DNA of 64,000 nucleotides from NCBI GenBank assembly GCA_002698785.1, contig PAAG01000029.1, positions 1 to 64,000 on the forward strand, read 5' to 3'. The translations under genes were made by a program, and so were the position numbers. Source of the DNA: Verrucomicrobiales bacterium (GTDB lineage Bacteria; Verrucomicrobiota; Verrucomicrobiia; Verrucomicrobiales; DEV007). The first letter of the stretch is position 1, and every line of letters starts with the position of its first letter. The notes under the pieces are model-generated. The model was not told the origin of the DNA. It was given only the letters and a program-made list of their open reading frames with translations, and did no database searches. Positions 16,807 through 28,070 of this stretch are shown one piece after another.

Positions 16807-19344
16807 TTACTGCTTCACCAAACGGACGGCTCCAATATCCATCATCCTTGGTTGTACTTTCTCTCCCGCCGTTAGCACCAGCGTATACACTTGATTGGGC
16901 GCCAGAGTTATCGTTCCAGGAAGTTTAACGACCGTAAATTCCTCCAGTGATTTCGTTTTCTCTGTTTGCCCGAGAAGGGCGAACTCTCCCAAGTAGACAA
17001 TGAATTCACTGGGTTTTTCGCGCATGTAAGCCTGATCGATTTCTACGGAATACTCGCCAGGTTGTTCTACCTTGAAGCTCCAGGAGAACCACGTTTCCGG
17101 CGATGTCCAATTGGTGAGAGAGGAAAGGAAAGAGTTTATGGATGCACCGCGGTTGTTGCCCTGCACCCTGGCTTTGTTGCCCTTCAATTCATCTCCAGGT
17201 TTGAGAACAGGTAGGCCCGCCATCGATCTCTGAAGAGTAGTCACAGCACTCTTTGCGATAGCCCCATAGTTGGGGTGGTTCTGCCACTGACGCAGCAGAT
17301 TCAAAGTTTGTGGAGAGGGATACTCGATCATTGCTCCGATGAGGCGTCGAACGTCATTCGGATTGGTGATCAGCTCGAATGCTGTTTTCCAGGCCTCGAC
17401 TTTTTCAGCAATCGGCTCAGGGCCGGGAAGTGTTGCGAGACGGGCGTAGGCCTTTTCTCCGCCGGAACGTAGCGCCTTGTCCTCCGTTTCGTTCACAATT
17501 GTTTCGACGTCATCGAGAACAGACCGATCTCTCCAACTGAGATAGGCGATCATGGCATCGCGCTGATACTCCGGATCGTTCTCTTTGTTGTAGATTGCAG
17601 TGAGTCGTGTTCTGACCTTTTCGCCACCCATCACGCCCAGGATTCGGAACAGGCTCTTTCTTTCACTCCCACTGGTTGTGGAGACTCGTGAAAGAATCTC
17701 GTCGATGACTCTTCCTGTGTCTTCGCTCTTCCGCAGAATAGATAGAACGGTGTCTTCGAAAACTCTTCTGACATTGAGGCTTGGGTCTCCTTTTAGTCCA
17801 TCAAGAATTGTCTCGATGTCCTTCATTTCAGCCACCCCTCTCACAGCATCCAGCAAGCGAGTCTGTTCGTCATCTGAACTGGCCGACTGAAACGCAGCCA
17901 TAATGGCAGGAATGGCTTCGTTGTAGTCCCGCTCTGAAAGGATCTCTGAAAAAGCCAGTTTCGCCTGTGATGATCCGGTCGAACTCAGGCGATTCAGAAT
18001 CATGTCGTTCGCTGCGGGCAATTCAATTCGCTCGAGGATCTTTTTTGCGTCGCCCTTTAAAGCCGCCGAAGAGCTGTCGTTCTCAAGGACATCGAGCGCT
18101 GTAGTTACGTCAGCTGCTGTCGCGACTGGATTATCCTGCGCGGCCAGAGTGACGATTCGTTGTTCCGCTTTCTTTTGATTCGCGGAGGAGACGACTTGGA
18201 GAGCGATGAAGATTGCAATGGCTGAGACCACACTTCCGATGATAATCCATTTCAGTTTCCCTCCGCCGCCGCTCGAACTGGACGTGCGTTTGACATTTGG
18301 GCGTCCTGGTCGGATGGAGCCGGTTAGCGGGCCTGTACGACCTCCGTGAATCCTGCCGGTGCGTCCTCCTCGTGGAAGGTTTGGTGCGGTACCAGTGACG
18401 ATGAGAGCGGGAGGAGCCGAAGCCCCGCTGGAAGCTCTCACAATCTTTATCTCTCCTGTGGAGACTTCCGGGGTCTCTTCGACAGGCAGGGCCTCGACAG
18501 GAACAGCTCCCGGAGGCTCGGGATCGCGAGGCCAGTGTTTGAGCGCTTCCCGTGCATCTTTTGGGCGGTGCTCGATGTCGCGATTGATCAACCACATTAC
18601 CCACTGGCATATCGAAGGAGACAGGTCTGGTCGGACCTGCTCAAGAGGCACTACCTTGTGCTGGAGGTGGGCGTTCATCACCTGGGGAGCAGTTTCTCCG
18701 TTAAAGGGATACTGTCCTGTGAGTGCGTTGTAGTAAACACACCCCATCTGGTAGATGTCTGTGCGGGAGTCCAGTTCTCCTCGTTCGAACTGCTCTGGGG
18801 CCATGAAAAAGATCGAACCCATCACGGATTCGTCCTGATCCATGGTCTGAACCGAAGGCGATTTGCTGAACTTGGCGAGACCAAAGTCGAGAATCTTGGT
18901 CTGAAACTTACCAGAGGCCTGCCAGATGACCATGATGTTGGTCGGCTTGATATCCCGGTGAATCACATCGTTTGCCTGCGCTGCGATGAGCGCCTCCATG
19001 GTCTGGTAGACGATCTCGGTGAAATCCTCCTGAGTGAGAACCCCCCGCTCGATGGTTTCGTCGAGAGTTTCCCCTTTGAGCAACTCCATCACGACGAAGC
19101 CACCTTTTTCGTCCTGGCCGACATCAAAGACCGTGATGATGTTCGGGTGGTTGAGGCTGGAAAGCGTCTGCGCCTCTGCCATTAGTTTCTCGGCAGCCTC
19201 TTTGACTTCTTCCTCGGTAGCTCTCTCTGCTGTGAGAACTCGTTTGACTGCAACCTCACGCTGGAGCTGAGTATCGAGTGCTTTGTAGACTGCACCGAGG
19301 CCTCCCTTGCCAATTTGCTCGCGAAGTTCGTAGCGGTTGCTCAT
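16807..19344 (-). CDS. Hanks-type Ser/Thr protein kinase with HEAT-like extracytoplasmic part
   Basis: An 845-residue kinase. Domain I shows GKGGLGAVYKA, the VAVKR lysine, HRDIKPTN catalytic loop and DFGLAKF, so it is probably active. A Pro/Gly/Arg-rich linker leads to one membrane helix (about 363-385). Outside, about 350 residues of helical HEAT-like repeats (LNVRRVFEDTV, REDTGRVIDEI-like helices) precede a C-terminal beta-rich module resembling a carbohydrate-binding domain (about 730-845). Such kinases sense outer signals and phosphorylate cytoplasmic targets. It is divergent from polX and convergent with the GspC-like gene; the outer ligand is unknown. Confidence 0.85.
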   Translation of the reverse strand: MSNRYELREQIGKGGLGAVYKALDTQLQREVAVKRVLTAERATEEEVKEAAEKLMAEAQTLSSLNHPNIITVFDVGQDEKGGFVVMELLKGETLDETIERGVLTQEDFTEIVYQTMEALIAAQANDVIHRDIKPTNIMVIWQASGKFQTKILDFGLAKFSKSPSVQTMDQDESVMGSIFFMAPEQFERGELDSRTDIYQMGCVYYNALTGQYPFNGETAPQVMNAHLQHKVVPLEQVRPDLSPSICQWVMWLINRDIEHRPKDAREALKHWPRDPEPPGAVPVEALPVEETPEVSTGEIKIVRASSGASAPPALIVTGTAPNLPRGGRTGRIHGGRTGPLTGSIRPGRPNVKRTSSSSGGGGKLKWIIIGSVVSAIAIFIALQVVSSANQKKAEQRIVTLAAQDNPVATAADVTTALDVLENDSSSAALKGDAKKILERIELPAANDMILNRLSSTGSSQAKLAFSEILSERDYNEAIPAIMAAFQSASSDDEQTRLLDAVRGVAEMKDIETILDGLKGDPSLNVRRVFEDTVLSILRKSEDTGRVIDEILSRVSTTSGSERKSLFRILGVMGGEKVRTRLTAIYNKENDPEYQRDAMIAYLSWRDRSVLDDVETIVNETEDKALRSGGEKAYARLATLPGPEPIAEKVEAWKTAFELITNPNDVRRLIGAMIEYPSPQTLNLLRQWQNHPNYGAIAKSAVTTLQRSMAGLPVLKPGDELKGNKARVQGNNRGASINSFLSSLTNWTSPETWFSWSFKVEQPGEYSVEIDQAYMREKPSEFIVYLGEFALLGQTEKTKSLEEFTVVKLPGTITLAPNQVYTLVLTAGEKVQPRMMDIGAVRLVKQ

Positions 19345-19526
19345 AAGTCACACGGCGGAAATGGCTGTATATAGTAGAAGTAACCAGCCATTTTTCATCG
19401 TTCGCTGAATATAAGGTGCATTGTCAACATTTTCATCGAATTCTGGCGAGTTTTTAACCCAAATTAACAGTCTGTATCGCTAAATCGGCGGTTTGAGGTG
19501 AGGCGAATCCAAGCTATGGATAACTC

Positions 19527-21275
19527 ATGACTCGCGAAGACCTTGCTGAGACGCTCGAAGAGATAGCGTTGCTCTTAGAATTAAAAGGGGAGAATCCGTT
19601 CAAGATCCGCGCCTATCGGACGGGTGCTGAGACGGTGCGCCAATATTCGGGAGATATCGTATCCCGGGCGAAAGAAGGGGATTTGAAAGGCATAAAGGGC
19701 ATTGGTGATGCTCTTCAACAGAAGCTTCACGAACTCGCTTCGACCGGAAAACTTGAGTACTACGAGAAGCTCAAATCCGACTTTCCCGATAGCCTTTTCG
19801 AACTATTCAAAATTCAAGGATTGGGACCGAAGAAGGTGAAAGCGGTATACGAATCTCTGGGTGTGGATTCAATAGCGAAGCTTAAGGAGGCCTGCGAGTC
19901 TGGAAAGCTGGCGGAACTCTCCGGTTTTGGGAAAAAGACAGCAGAGAAGATTCTGGAGGCGATTGAGTTTCGGGAACAGAACGCGGACCGCTTTCGTCTG
20001 GGAGATGTAGAAGTGCCAGTGAGGCAAATCCTGGATTCGCTGAAAGGGCATCCCGATTGTCTTCGGGTGGAAGCGGCAGGAAGCTACAGGAGGGCTAAAG
20101 AGACCGTCCACGATATCGATTTTCTCGTGGCGACCGGGAACCCTGAGGACGTAATCGAATCCTTCGTATCCGAACCGTGGGTGGACAAAGTGATCGCGAA
20201 AGGCGCAACGAAAGCGAGCATCTATCTCGACAACGGGCTTCAGTGCGATCTCCGTGCGGTCAAGAATGAGGAGTTTGCCTGTGCGCTTGCTTACTTCACG
20301 GGAAGCAAGGAGCACAATGTCGTGATGCGAGGTCGTGCAAATGAGAGGGGATACACCTTGAATGAATACCGCCTCGCTTTGAAAGATGGTAGCAAGGCCG
20401 AGGAGCCTCCAGTTTTTGAAACTGAGCAGCAGCTGTATGAGTTCCTCGAACTCGATTTTGTTCCACCAGAGCTGAGGGAAAATACGGGAGAGGTGGAAGC
20501 GGCAGAGTCTGGTGATTTGCCTCGACTTATTGAGCTGGAGAACCTTCGCGGAACCTTCCACAATCACACCGTCGCAAGTGACGGCCAGAATACTCTCCGT
20601 GAAATGGCGGATGCAGCGATCGACCTTGGTTTGCAATATCTCGGGATCGCAGACCACTCGAAGAGTTCATTTCAGGCAAATGGGCTCGACGAGAAACGAC
20701 TACGGGAGCAAATTCAGGAGATCGCAGATTTGAATGCGGAATTCGCTGAAAACGGTGACAAATTTCGAATCTTTGCTGGGAACGAAGTTGATATCTTGAA
20801 GGATGGGACCCTCGATTTCGATGACGATCTGCTTGAGGAACTCGACTACGTCGTGGCGAGTGTTCACAACGCGATGACCTTATCGGAAGCCGACATGACT
20901 GAGCGAATCATCAAGGCTGTTTCTCATCCCAGTGTCACGATGTTGGGGCACCTGACCGGAAGGCTTTTGCTGAGGCGTGAGCCATACGCGGTCGATGTGC
21001 CGGCCATTATTGAGGCGTGTGCCGAAACAGAGACGGTGATCGAGCTGAACTGCAATCCGTGGAGATTGGATATGGATTGGCGGTGGTGGAAGTATGCGGT
21101 GGAGAAGGGCGTGAAATGCTCAATCAACCCAGATGCTCACAAAACTGAACACCTCGATTTTCTCGCCGTTGGCGCAAGGGTGGCAAGAAAAGGTTGGCTC
21201 ACCAGGGGCGATGTCATCAACACGATGGCACTGGGAGAGATGGAGAACTTCCTTGGCGTAAAGGCGATCTCGTGA
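19527..21275 (+). CDS. polX: PolX family DNA polymerase/3'-5' exonuclease
   Basis: A 582-residue bacterial PolX. The helix-hairpin-helix N-terminus (GIKGIGDALQQKL, GLGPKKVKAVYESLG, GFGKKTAEKILE) binds DNA. The polymerase palm shows GSYRRAKETVHDIDFLV with the metal-binding Asp pair. The C-terminal PHP domain begins at FHNHTVASDG and keeps the His/Asp motifs (GIADHSKSS, NPDAHKTEH), giving nuclease activity in this family. Together they act in base-excision and gap-filling repair. Length equals the family norm (about 570-580). It starts at ATG 19527 and reads away from the kinase across a 182-base gap. Confidence 0.95.
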   Translation: MTREDLAETLEEIALLLELKGENPFKIRAYRTGAETVRQYSGDIVSRAKEGDLKGIKGIGDALQQKLHELASTGKLEYYEKLKSDFPDSLFELFKIQGLGPKKVKAVYESLGVDSIAKLKEACESGKLAELSGFGKKTAEKILEAIEFREQNADRFRLGDVEVPVRQILDSLKGHPDCLRVEAAGSYRRAKETVHDIDFLVATGNPEDVIESFVSEPWVDKVIAKGATKASIYLDNGLQCDLRAVKNEEFACALAYFTGSKEHNVVMRGRANERGYTLNEYRLALKDGSKAEEPPVFETEQQLYEFLELDFVPPELRENTGEVEAAESGDLPRLIELENLRGTFHNHTVASDGQNTLREMADAAIDLGLQYLGIADHSKSSFQANGLDEKRLREQIQEIADLNAEFAENGDKFRIFAGNEVDILKDGTLDFDDDLLEELDYVVASVHNAMTLSEADMTERIIKAVSHPSVTMLGHLTGRLLLRREPYAVDVPAIIEACAETETVIELNCNPWRLDMDWRWWKYAVEKGVKCSINPDAHKTEHLDFLAVGARVARKGWLTRGDVINTMALGEMENFLGVKAIS

Positions 21276-21312
21276 TTCTAATAGTGGAAGGTAACTTCGT
21301 TCAAAATTTGGA

Positions 21313-21339
21313 TTGAATATTCCTGGATAAGAATATAGT
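21313..21339 (+). promoter_or_regulatory. possible promoter of the RND operon
   Basis: The 104-base gap before the efflux operon is unusually AT-rich. TTGAAT (21313-21318) and TATAGT (21334-21339) resemble -35 and -10 boxes, though the 15-base spacing is short. No experimental support. Confidence 0.3.
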
Positions 21340-21379
21340 TATATTAAATTTAAGAACAACTTCTCTCCGGAAGGTCTCC

Positions 21380-22417
21380 ATGAAATTGTTTGTCCGAAAT
21401 ACAATCCTTCTCCCTGCTATTGCTCTTTCTTCCTGTGGACACGGCCACAAAGAAGGGGAGCAGGTCGAACTTCCCGCCATCCAAGTGGAAACCCAGACTG
21501 TCGAGAGGAAAGAGGTGCCGGTATTCGAGGAGGTTGTTGGAACGGTTCGCCCGAAGAAAGAAGCGCAGGTGGCAGCGAAAGTGACAGGACGTGTCCTGAC
21601 CATGGATGCGGTTCCTGGAATGAAAGTGAAAAAAGGTGACGTGCTCGCTCGTCTCGATGTCCGTGAACTCGAGGCTGCTCTGGAGCGCGCTGAGGCAGCG
21701 CTGGCTCAGGCGGAAAGAGACGTGACTCGCTTTGCAAAACTCAGAGAGTCGAATGCTGTTTCGGAGGCCGATTTTGAACAGGCGGAAGCGAGGCGACAGA
21801 TGGCAGCTGCAAGTGTCCGTGAAACGAAAATCATGGTGGAAAATGCCGTGGTAGAAGCTCCCTTCGACGGAACGGTGACGCGTAAGTTTCTGGAACCGGG
21901 GAATCTTGCTTCTCCCGAGAGAGCGATCTTTTCCATGGAGGATTCCTCCCTTTTGCAGCTGGAGATCGGGGTTGCCGAGTCGCTCGCAGGAGAGATCGAA
22001 CTCGGTGACTCGTTTCACGTGGAAATATCCGATACTGGATTTGACGGAACTGTGAGTGAAATCTCGCCTTCAGCAGATGTGGGAAGCAGGACTTTTTCCG
22101 TAAAACTCGATTTGCCGAACGAGGAAGCTCTTCGGGCGGGTCAGTTTGGAAGGGCCTTCCTGCCGAGAGGGATGAGAGATGCCATCGCGATCCCGGAAAC
22201 GGCTATTATTTCGCGAGGCCAGATGGATTATGTCTTTGTGGCTGAAGATAACACGGCGAAGCTGAGAATCGTTCGGACTGGCAGTAGTGGCGATGGATCT
22301 ACGGAGATTCTCGCTGGTCTCGAGCCGGGGGAAGAAGTGATTCTCTCTCCTCCTTCGGTGCTTCAGGACGGGCAGCCGCTGACCGGAGCTTCAGAAGCAG
22401 AAAACTATCCTCGCTGA
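21380..22417 (+). CDS. RND efflux periplasmic adaptor lipoprotein
   Basis: A 345-residue membrane-fusion protein. A lipoprotein signal ends at the lipobox LSSC (Cys19), so the mature protein is anchored to a membrane. The barrel-sandwich part ([17 protein letters not shown]...[13 protein letters not shown]), a short alpha-hairpin ([18 protein letters not shown]) and the beta-barrel domain with [18 protein letters not shown] follow in the usual order. It links the inner-membrane RND pump to an outer-membrane channel. The pump gene starts 11 bases downstream. No TolC-type gene is nearby. The His-rich N-terminus (CGHGHKEGE) might touch metal, but substrate is unknown. Confidence 0.92.
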   Translation: MKLFVRNTILLPAIALSSCGHGHKEGEQVELPAIQVETQTVERKEVPVFEEVVGTVRPKKEAQVAAKVTGRVLTMDAVPGMKVKKGDVLARLDVRELEAALERAEAALAQAERDVTRFAKLRESNAVSEADFEQAEARRQMAAASVRETKIMVENAVVEAPFDGTVTRKFLEPGNLASPERAIFSMEDSSLLQLEIGVAESLAGEIELGDSFHVEISDTGFDGTVSEISPSADVGSRTFSVKLDLPNEEALRAGQFGRAFLPRGMRDAIAIPETAIISRGQMDYVFVAEDNTAKLRIVRTGSSGDGSTEILAGLEPGEEVILSPPSVLQDGQPLTGASEAENYPR

Positions 22418-22427
22418 ATTCTTTCCG

Positions 22428-25400
22428 ATGAGCGATTCTACCTCGAATACTTCAGCACACGGTCTCGCCGGGAAACTGGCGCATGCGTTCATCGACTCGA
22501 AGCTGACTCCGCTTGTTGTCGTTGCTTCGATATTGCTGGGAGCCTTTGCCGTTATCATGCTGCCACGCGAAGAGGAACCGCAGATCAAGGTTCCCATGAT
22601 CGATGTGATGGTGGCCATGCCGGGAGCATCGGCAAAGGAGGTGGAAGAACGTGTCACGGCTCCGATGGAGAAGCTTCTCTGGGAGATCGAGGGCGTGGAG
22701 TATGTGTATTCAACCTCAAGTGCAGGTCAGAGTCTTGTGATTGTGCGGTTTGAGGTTGGCCATGATGTAGAAACGGCGCTTGTTCGGCTGAATCAGGAAC
22801 TGCAGTCCAACTATGACCGTATTCCTCCCGGGGTGACCTCTCCGTTGATCAAGGCGAAGTCCATCGACGATGTCCCCATTCTCGCCCTGACATTACACAG
22901 TGCTCGCTACGATGATATTGCCCTGCGTCGACTGAGTGCGGAGCTGGAGGATGCCGTGAAGCAGGTCCCCGATGTGGCTGAGACGACTTTGATTGGAGGA
23001 CGTCAGCGGACGATTATTGCCTCTATCGATCCGGCTCGCCTTGCTGCTAGAAATTTAAGCCTGGCGGGAATTGTTCCAGTCCTTCAGCAAGCCAATAAAC
23101 AGTATCGAGCAGGAACAATGTCGGCTGACAATTCCGAGGTTCTCATTGAGAGTGGAGCGTTTCTTCATTCAGCCGAGGAAGCTGGAAATGTAGTTCTCGG
23201 CGCTTATTCCGGAAAGCCAGTCTATCTGCGTGACGTCGCAACGCTGAAAGATGGAGCGGATGATCCGGATAGCTACGTCTTGTTTGGTCACGGTGCGGCT
23301 TCAGGAAAAAGCGGTGGGGAAGAAAGTGCTGTCACGCTGACTGTGGCGAAGCGACCGGGAACAAATGCCGTAGCTCTCACAGAGGAGGTGCTCCGTAAGG
23401 TCGATGTGTTGAAAGGGAGAGTAATCCCCGGCGATGTGGAGGTATCGGTTACCCGACACTACGGAGACACGGCTGCCGAGAAATCGAATGAGTTGCTTCT
23501 GCACATGGGGATTGCGGTAGTGAGCGTGTCTATCTTGATTCTCCTGATGCTCGGCTGGCGGGAGTCTCTTGTCGTGGCGATCGCAATTCCTTCGACTTTG
23601 GCGCTGACACTTCTCGTCTTTTATCTCTATGGATTCACGTTGAATCGGATCACACTGTTCGCACTAATCTTTTCCATCGGGATTCTCGTGGACGATGCCA
23701 TCGTGGTCGTTGAGAACATTGTCAGGCACTATCGATTGCCGGAGAGCCGGAAGAAGCCCCTGATGGAAGTCGCCGTTGAGGCTGTGAGTGAGGTGGGCAA
23801 TCCAACCGTTCTTGCAACTTGGGCAGTGATTGCTGCGATTGTTCCCATGGCGTTTGTGGGGGGATTGATGGGACCATACATGCGCCCCATCCCGATTGGA
23901 GCAAGCGCCGCGATGATATTCTCCCTGCTGATCGCCTTCATCGTCACTCCGTGGGCCGCGCTGCGTTTGTTGAAACGAAAAGGAAAATCTGATCCGGGAG
24001 AAGAGGAGAGCGACCCTCATGAGACGGAAGGGTGGATGACGCGGGGCTACCGGCGCTACATGGGCTGGTTGTTGGAAGGACGATGGCATCGATACGCTTT
24101 CCTGGTGATCATCGCCTTGATGCTGCTCGGGAGTATGGGCTTGGTCGGGATTGGTTTCGTTAAGGTGAAAATGCTTCCCTTCGATAACAAGAGTGAGTTC
24201 CAGGTCATTATCGACATGCCCGAAGGGGCTACGTTGGAGCAGACAACACGGGTCGCAAGGGAGATGGCTGCAATGATTGCGAAGGAACCGGAGGTTACAG
24301 ATTACCAAGTGTACTCCGGGGTGGCATCGCCATTCAATTTTAATGGGCTTGTCAGGCATTACTTTATGCGACAAGGGGCTAATGTCGCGGATATCCAGGT
24401 GAATCTCTTGCCGAAGCACGACAGATCCACCGATAGTCACGATATTGCGAAACGTGTTAGGGAGAGCATTGTCCCGATTGCCGAGAGGTATGGTGCTGCC
24501 GTCGCTGTGGCAGAAGTGCCTCCCGGCCCACCTGTTTTGCAAACTCTGGTTGCTGAGGTATACGGCCATGATCGGGAGAACCGAGAGGCTCTAGCCAGTG
24601 AGGTGAAGAGGGTCTTTGAGGAGACTGATGGTGTTGTCGATGTGGATTGGTATGTGGAAGAAGACCAATCGCGGTTTCTATTTCACATCGACAAGGAAAA
24701 GGCCGCGCTGAACGGAATCGCAGCCGAGACAATTTCCCAGACTCTCAAGATGGCGGTGGATGGAATCGACGTAGACCTCGTTCATTTCCCCCGAGAGCGG
24801 GAACCTGTCACGGTGAGAGTGAAGCTGCCTCGCGAACTTCGCACGGATCCTCGACAACTGCTCGCACTACGCGTTCGGTCGGGTGATGCGAATGCGCTGC
24901 CGGAACCGGGAACTCAGGCCACGCAACCTTCACTGGTGCCGCTGGGTGAGCTGGTAACGGTGGAAGAGGATGTCATCGACAAGAGCATCTATCACAAAAA
25001 TCTTCTGCCTGTCACCTATGTGACTGGGGATGTGGCTGGAGTGAAAGAGAGTCCCGTGTATGCCATTCTCGAAATGAACGATAAGCTGGCAGAGCTGGAT
25101 GCCACGAAATTCGGAGCAACCGATCCAACCCTGAAGATTTTGAACGCAAAGCAGCCATTCGTCGATGTGGAGCCCTCCATGAAGTGGGATGGTGAATGGC
25201 ATATTACTATCGAGGTGTTCCGAGACCTTGGGATTGCTTTTGCGGCTGTGTTAGTCTTGATCTATATTTTGATGGTAGGTTGGTTCAAGTCCTTCGTCAC
25301 TCCACTGATCGTGATGATCGCGATTCCATTTTCCTTGATCGGCGTGCTGCCTGCACACGGGATGATGGGCGCCTTTTTCTCCGCCACGTCTATGATCGGG

Positions 25401-25715
25401 TTCATGGCAGGCGGTGGTATCGTCGTTAGGAATTCGATTATCCTCGTGGATTTTATTCAGCTTCGCTTGAAGCAGGGGATGCCTTTGAAGGAAGCGGTCG
25501 TCGATGCCGGCGCGGTTCGATTTCGTCCGATGCTTCTCACTGCGATGGCTGTGGTGGTCGGGGCAGGAGTGATCCTGATGGACCCTATTTTCCAGGGACT
25601 TGCGATTGCGCTGATGGCGGGTGAAATCGCGTCGCTCTTTGTGAGCCGGATCGCTGTTCCGGTGCTCTATTACATGGTGAATGCGAAAAAAGGATCGGAT
25701 CCCGCCGACCATTAA
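22428..25715 (+). CDS. RND superfamily efflux permease
   Basis: A 1095-residue AcrB/HAE-type transporter. The N-terminal helix is followed by the hallmark [19 protein letters not shown] and two large periplasmic porter domains. Membrane helices cluster at about 355-560 and 930-1075. Helix 4 carries [14 protein letters not shown] with the paired Asp residues of the proton relay. It uses proton flow to extrude compounds from the periplasm or membrane through a tripartite pump. It is cotranscribed with the adaptor lipoprotein upstream. It is slightly longer than AcrB (1049). The substrate class (drug, lipid or metal) cannot be told from sequence. Confidence 0.95.
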   Translation: MSDSTSNTSAHGLAGKLAHAFIDSKLTPLVVVASILLGAFAVIMLPREEEPQIKVPMIDVMVAMPGASAKEVEERVTAPMEKLLWEIEGVEYVYSTSSAGQSLVIVRFEVGHDVETALVRLNQELQSNYDRIPPGVTSPLIKAKSIDDVPILALTLHSARYDDIALRRLSAELEDAVKQVPDVAETTLIGGRQRTIIASIDPARLAARNLSLAGIVPVLQQANKQYRAGTMSADNSEVLIESGAFLHSAEEAGNVVLGAYSGKPVYLRDVATLKDGADDPDSYVLFGHGAASGKSGGEESAVTLTVAKRPGTNAVALTEEVLRKVDVLKGRVIPGDVEVSVTRHYGDTAAEKSNELLLHMGIAVVSVSILILLMLGWRESLVVAIAIPSTLALTLLVFYLYGFTLNRITLFALIFSIGILVDDAIVVVENIVRHYRLPESRKKPLMEVAVEAVSEVGNPTVLATWAVIAAIVPMAFVGGLMGPYMRPIPIGASAAMIFSLLIAFIVTPWAALRLLKRKGKSDPGEEESDPHETEGWMTRGYRRYMGWLLEGRWHRYAFLVIIALMLLGSMGLVGIGFVKVKMLPFDNKSEFQVIIDMPEGATLEQTTRVAREMAAMIAKEPEVTDYQVYSGVASPFNFNGLVRHYFMRQGANVADIQVNLLPKHDRSTDSHDIAKRVRESIVPIAERYGAAVAVAEVPPGPPVLQTLVAEVYGHDRENREALASEVKRVFEETDGVVDVDWYVEEDQSRFLFHIDKEKAALNGIAAETISQTLKMAVDGIDVDLVHFPREREPVTVRVKLPRELRTDPRQLLALRVRSGDANALPEPGTQATQPSLVPLGELVTVEEDVIDKSIYHKNLLPVTYVTGDVAGVKESPVYAILEMNDKLAELDATKFGATDPTLKILNAKQPFVDVEPSMKWDGEWHITIEVFRDLGIAFAAVLVLIYILMVGWFKSFVTPLIVMIAIPFSLIGVLPAHGMMGAFFSATSMIGFMAGGGIVVRNSIILVDFIQLRLKQGMPLKEAVVDAGAVRFRPMLLTAMAVVVGAGVILMDPIFQGLAIALMAGEIASLFVSRIAVPVLYYMVNAKKGSDPADH

Positions 25716-25799
25716 CCGGTCGGTGTGTCGTAACACCTCTGTAAGACGCAGTGAACGATGGACGTCAGTCCCGTCGAACGATAGCCTTGTGAAAGCGAT

Positions 25800-26825
25800 A
25801 TGAAGCAATTCCTACTCACCCCCACAGAAACCGCCGGAGAACCACTTTCCCTCACTTCCTCTGATGTAGAGGATTCAGCACCTGGCCACGGTGAAGTGTC
25901 GGTGAAGATGGAAGCCTGTTCGCTCAACTATCGCGATCTTCTGGTGCGCTCGGGAAAATCCGCTTCGGGAGGATCTGATCCTGTTGTCCCGCTTTCGGAC
26001 GGCGCCGGGGTGATTGAAGAAGTCGGTCCAGGTGTCGATGAATGGAGTTTAGGCGACAGGGTAGCGTTGACGTTCTTTCGTGACTGGGAAGACGGAGCGT
26101 TCGACATGAAATATCACAAAGCGGCCCGTGGGGGATCATGCGACGGTGTTCTCGCTGAGAAAGTGGTCGCACCTGCTCATAGTCTTGTGCGGATTCCCTC
26201 CTATCTGGACCCGGTGGCGGCTGCTGCTTTGCCATGTGCGGCAGTCACGGCGTGGCACGGACTGATGGAGCGATCACGTCCTCTGAAGGCGGGAGATACT
26301 GTCCTTTGCCTCGGAACGGGTGGAGTCTCGATTTTTGCGCTCCAGATAGCAAAAGCAGTTGGTGCTCGCGTTATTATTACGAGCAGCTCAGATGAAAAGC
26401 TTGAACGTGCAAAAGCTCTCGGTGCCGATGAGACAATCAACTATCGCGAGCATCCCGATTGGGACAAAGTTGTTTTCGAGCTTACCGAAAAGAAAGGGGT
26501 GGACCATGTCATCGAAGTGGGCGGCCCCGGAACGTTGGAACGCTCCATGAATTCTGTTGGAGCAGGCGGGAGTATCTCATTGATCGGTGTGCTAACGGGC
26601 TTTGATCCTCCTTCCGCAAGTCTGTTCCCTCTGGTAGCGCGAAACGTGGACTTGAGTGGCATATATGTCGGAAGCCGAGCAATGTTCGAACGGATGTTGG
26701 CGTTCTTTGAAGAGCATCAGATCCATCCTGTTGTTGATGAGACATTCGCATTTGATGATGCAGGTGGCGCTTATGCGGCTTTGGAAGGCGCTGGCCATTT
26801 TGGTAAGATCACGATCCGAATTTGA
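25800..26825 (+). CDS. zinc-independent MDR-family NAD(P)-dependent oxidoreductase
   Basis: A 341-residue medium-chain dehydrogenase/reductase. The GroES-like N-terminus has CSLNYRDLLVRSG and the glycine-rich LSDGAGVIEEVGPGVDEW; the Rossmann domain shows LCLGTGGVSIFALQIAKAVGARVI. The cysteine ligands of the structural zinc in classical alcohol dehydrogenases are not visible, so a quinone-oxidoreductase-type or alkenal-reducing activity on NAD(P)H is more likely than alcohol oxidation. The stop overlaps the start of the FG-GAP gene (TGATG), so the two may be coupled. Substrate unknown. Confidence 0.85.
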   Translation: MKQFLLTPTETAGEPLSLTSSDVEDSAPGHGEVSVKMEACSLNYRDLLVRSGKSASGGSDPVVPLSDGAGVIEEVGPGVDEWSLGDRVALTFFRDWEDGAFDMKYHKAARGGSCDGVLAEKVVAPAHSLVRIPSYLDPVAAAALPCAAVTAWHGLMERSRPLKAGDTVLCLGTGGVSIFALQIAKAVGARVIITSSSDEKLERAKALGADETINYREHPDWDKVVFELTEKKGVDHVIEVGGPGTLERSMNSVGAGGSISLIGVLTGFDPPSASLFPLVARNVDLSGIYVGSRAMFERMLAFFEEHQIHPVVDETFAFDDAGGAYAALEGAGHFGKITIRI

Positions 26826-27961
26826 TGAAGAAAGCAGTGTTTCGAGCCGTCGTTTTGATTTTTATCTTGGTTCGGTCCGCTGCTGGATTTCCTTTCGAGA
26901 CAGTTGAGATCAACTCGGAGTCGACCTACAGCGCGGCTGCGGTTTCAGATATAGATGCCGACGGGGACCTAGACATTCTCTGCGGTGGCTACTGGTACGA
27001 AGCGCCCGATTGGACTCCCCACGTTGTGAGGAAGGTGGAGGAAATTGGAGGCCGCTTTGATGGATACTCCCATTTGCCCATCGATATGGATGGTGATGGA
27101 GATGACGACTTCATCAATGTGAATTATCGCAGCAAGTCCATCTACTGGATCGAGCGGCCAGACGACCTTTACGAAGAATGGCCCAAGCACATCGTTGCAT
27201 TGCCGGGGGCGATGGAGAACGGAAGCCTCGTCGATGTGGATGGAGACGGTCAGGTGGACCTTCTTCCCAACGGTCCCAGAGTCGTCGCCTGGTGGAAGAT
27301 CACAAATGAAAGTGAAAATTCGAATCGGAAAATCCTGATACGACATGAATTGATTCCGGAGTTGGCTGGGCACGGCATGGGAATTGGCGATGTCGATTCC
27401 GATGGAAGAATGGATTTAGTAGGCGTGTCAGGCTGGGCAAAAGCTCCCCAGGAGCGGATTGGTGGAACGTGGGAATGGAATCCCGAGTTCGAGCTGGAGC
27501 GCCGAGCCAGTGTTCCGGTTCTTGTGGTAGATGTTGATAGGGATGGCGATACGGACATCATCTGGTCGAGTGCGCACGACTACGGAGTCTTTTGGTTGGA
27601 ACAAAGCCACGACAAATACGGGAAACGCGAATGGACACGCCACGAAATCGATAAGTCGTGGTCCCAAGGTCATACTCCCCATTGGCTCGATCTTGATGGG
27701 AATGGTGTGAACGAGTTCGTGTGCGGAAAGCGCTACATGGCTCACGAGGGGAAGGATCCCGGTGCCTACGATCCTTTGGTAATTTACAGCTATGAGTTTG
27801 AGCCAAAGGAAGCCAAATGGCGGCGCCGAGAAATCAGTAAAGGCGATAAGGTGGGGTGGGGGTTAAGTCCGGCCATCTCCGATATCGATAGCGATGGAGA
27901 TCTTGATTTGGTCTGTCCTGGCCGGAGTGGCCTCTACCTGCTGTTGAATCAGAATCAGTGA
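26825..27961 (+). CDS. FG-GAP/VCBS repeat exported protein
   Basis: A protein of about 378 residues with signal peptide (to about RSAAGFPF). It contains at least five Asp-rich repeats of the type DIDADGDLDILCGG, DMDGDGDDDFINV, DVDGDGQVDLLPNG, DVDSDGRMDLVGV, DVDRDGDTDIIWS and a final DIDSDGDLDLVCPG. These FG-GAP/VCBS blades bind calcium and build a beta-propeller. Such proteins are abundant on PVC exported proteins and usually mediate binding or adhesion. Start ATG 26825 overlaps the previous stop by one base. Why it is coupled to a dehydrogenase is not evident. Confidence 0.85.
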   Translation: MKKAVFRAVVLIFILVRSAAGFPFETVEINSESTYSAAAVSDIDADGDLDILCGGYWYEAPDWTPHVVRKVEEIGGRFDGYSHLPIDMDGDGDDDFINVNYRSKSIYWIERPDDLYEEWPKHIVALPGAMENGSLVDVDGDGQVDLLPNGPRVVAWWKITNESENSNRKILIRHELIPELAGHGMGIGDVDSDGRMDLVGVSGWAKAPQERIGGTWEWNPEFELERRASVPVLVVDVDRDGDTDIIWSSAHDYGVFWLEQSHDKYGKREWTRHEIDKSWSQGHTPHWLDLDGNGVNEFVCGKRYMAHEGKDPGAYDPLVIYSYEFEPKEAKWRRREISKGDKVGWGLSPAISDIDSDGDLDLVCPGRSGLYLLLNQNQ

Positions 27962-28070
27962 TCTTTCCCAGAAAGGGGGGGGCAAAAAAAATCTTATCTT
28001 CTTTGTGAATTTTTCTTTTCAAACCCTCCGATTTTTATCACCATCCCGGCCCTCTTTGGATTTTAAAACT

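Noticed and set aside
18346-19185. A long plus-strand frame inside the Ser/Thr kinase region
   Set aside because: It is antisense to the kinase catalytic domain, whose motifs are all intact; the plus frame lacks recognisable features.
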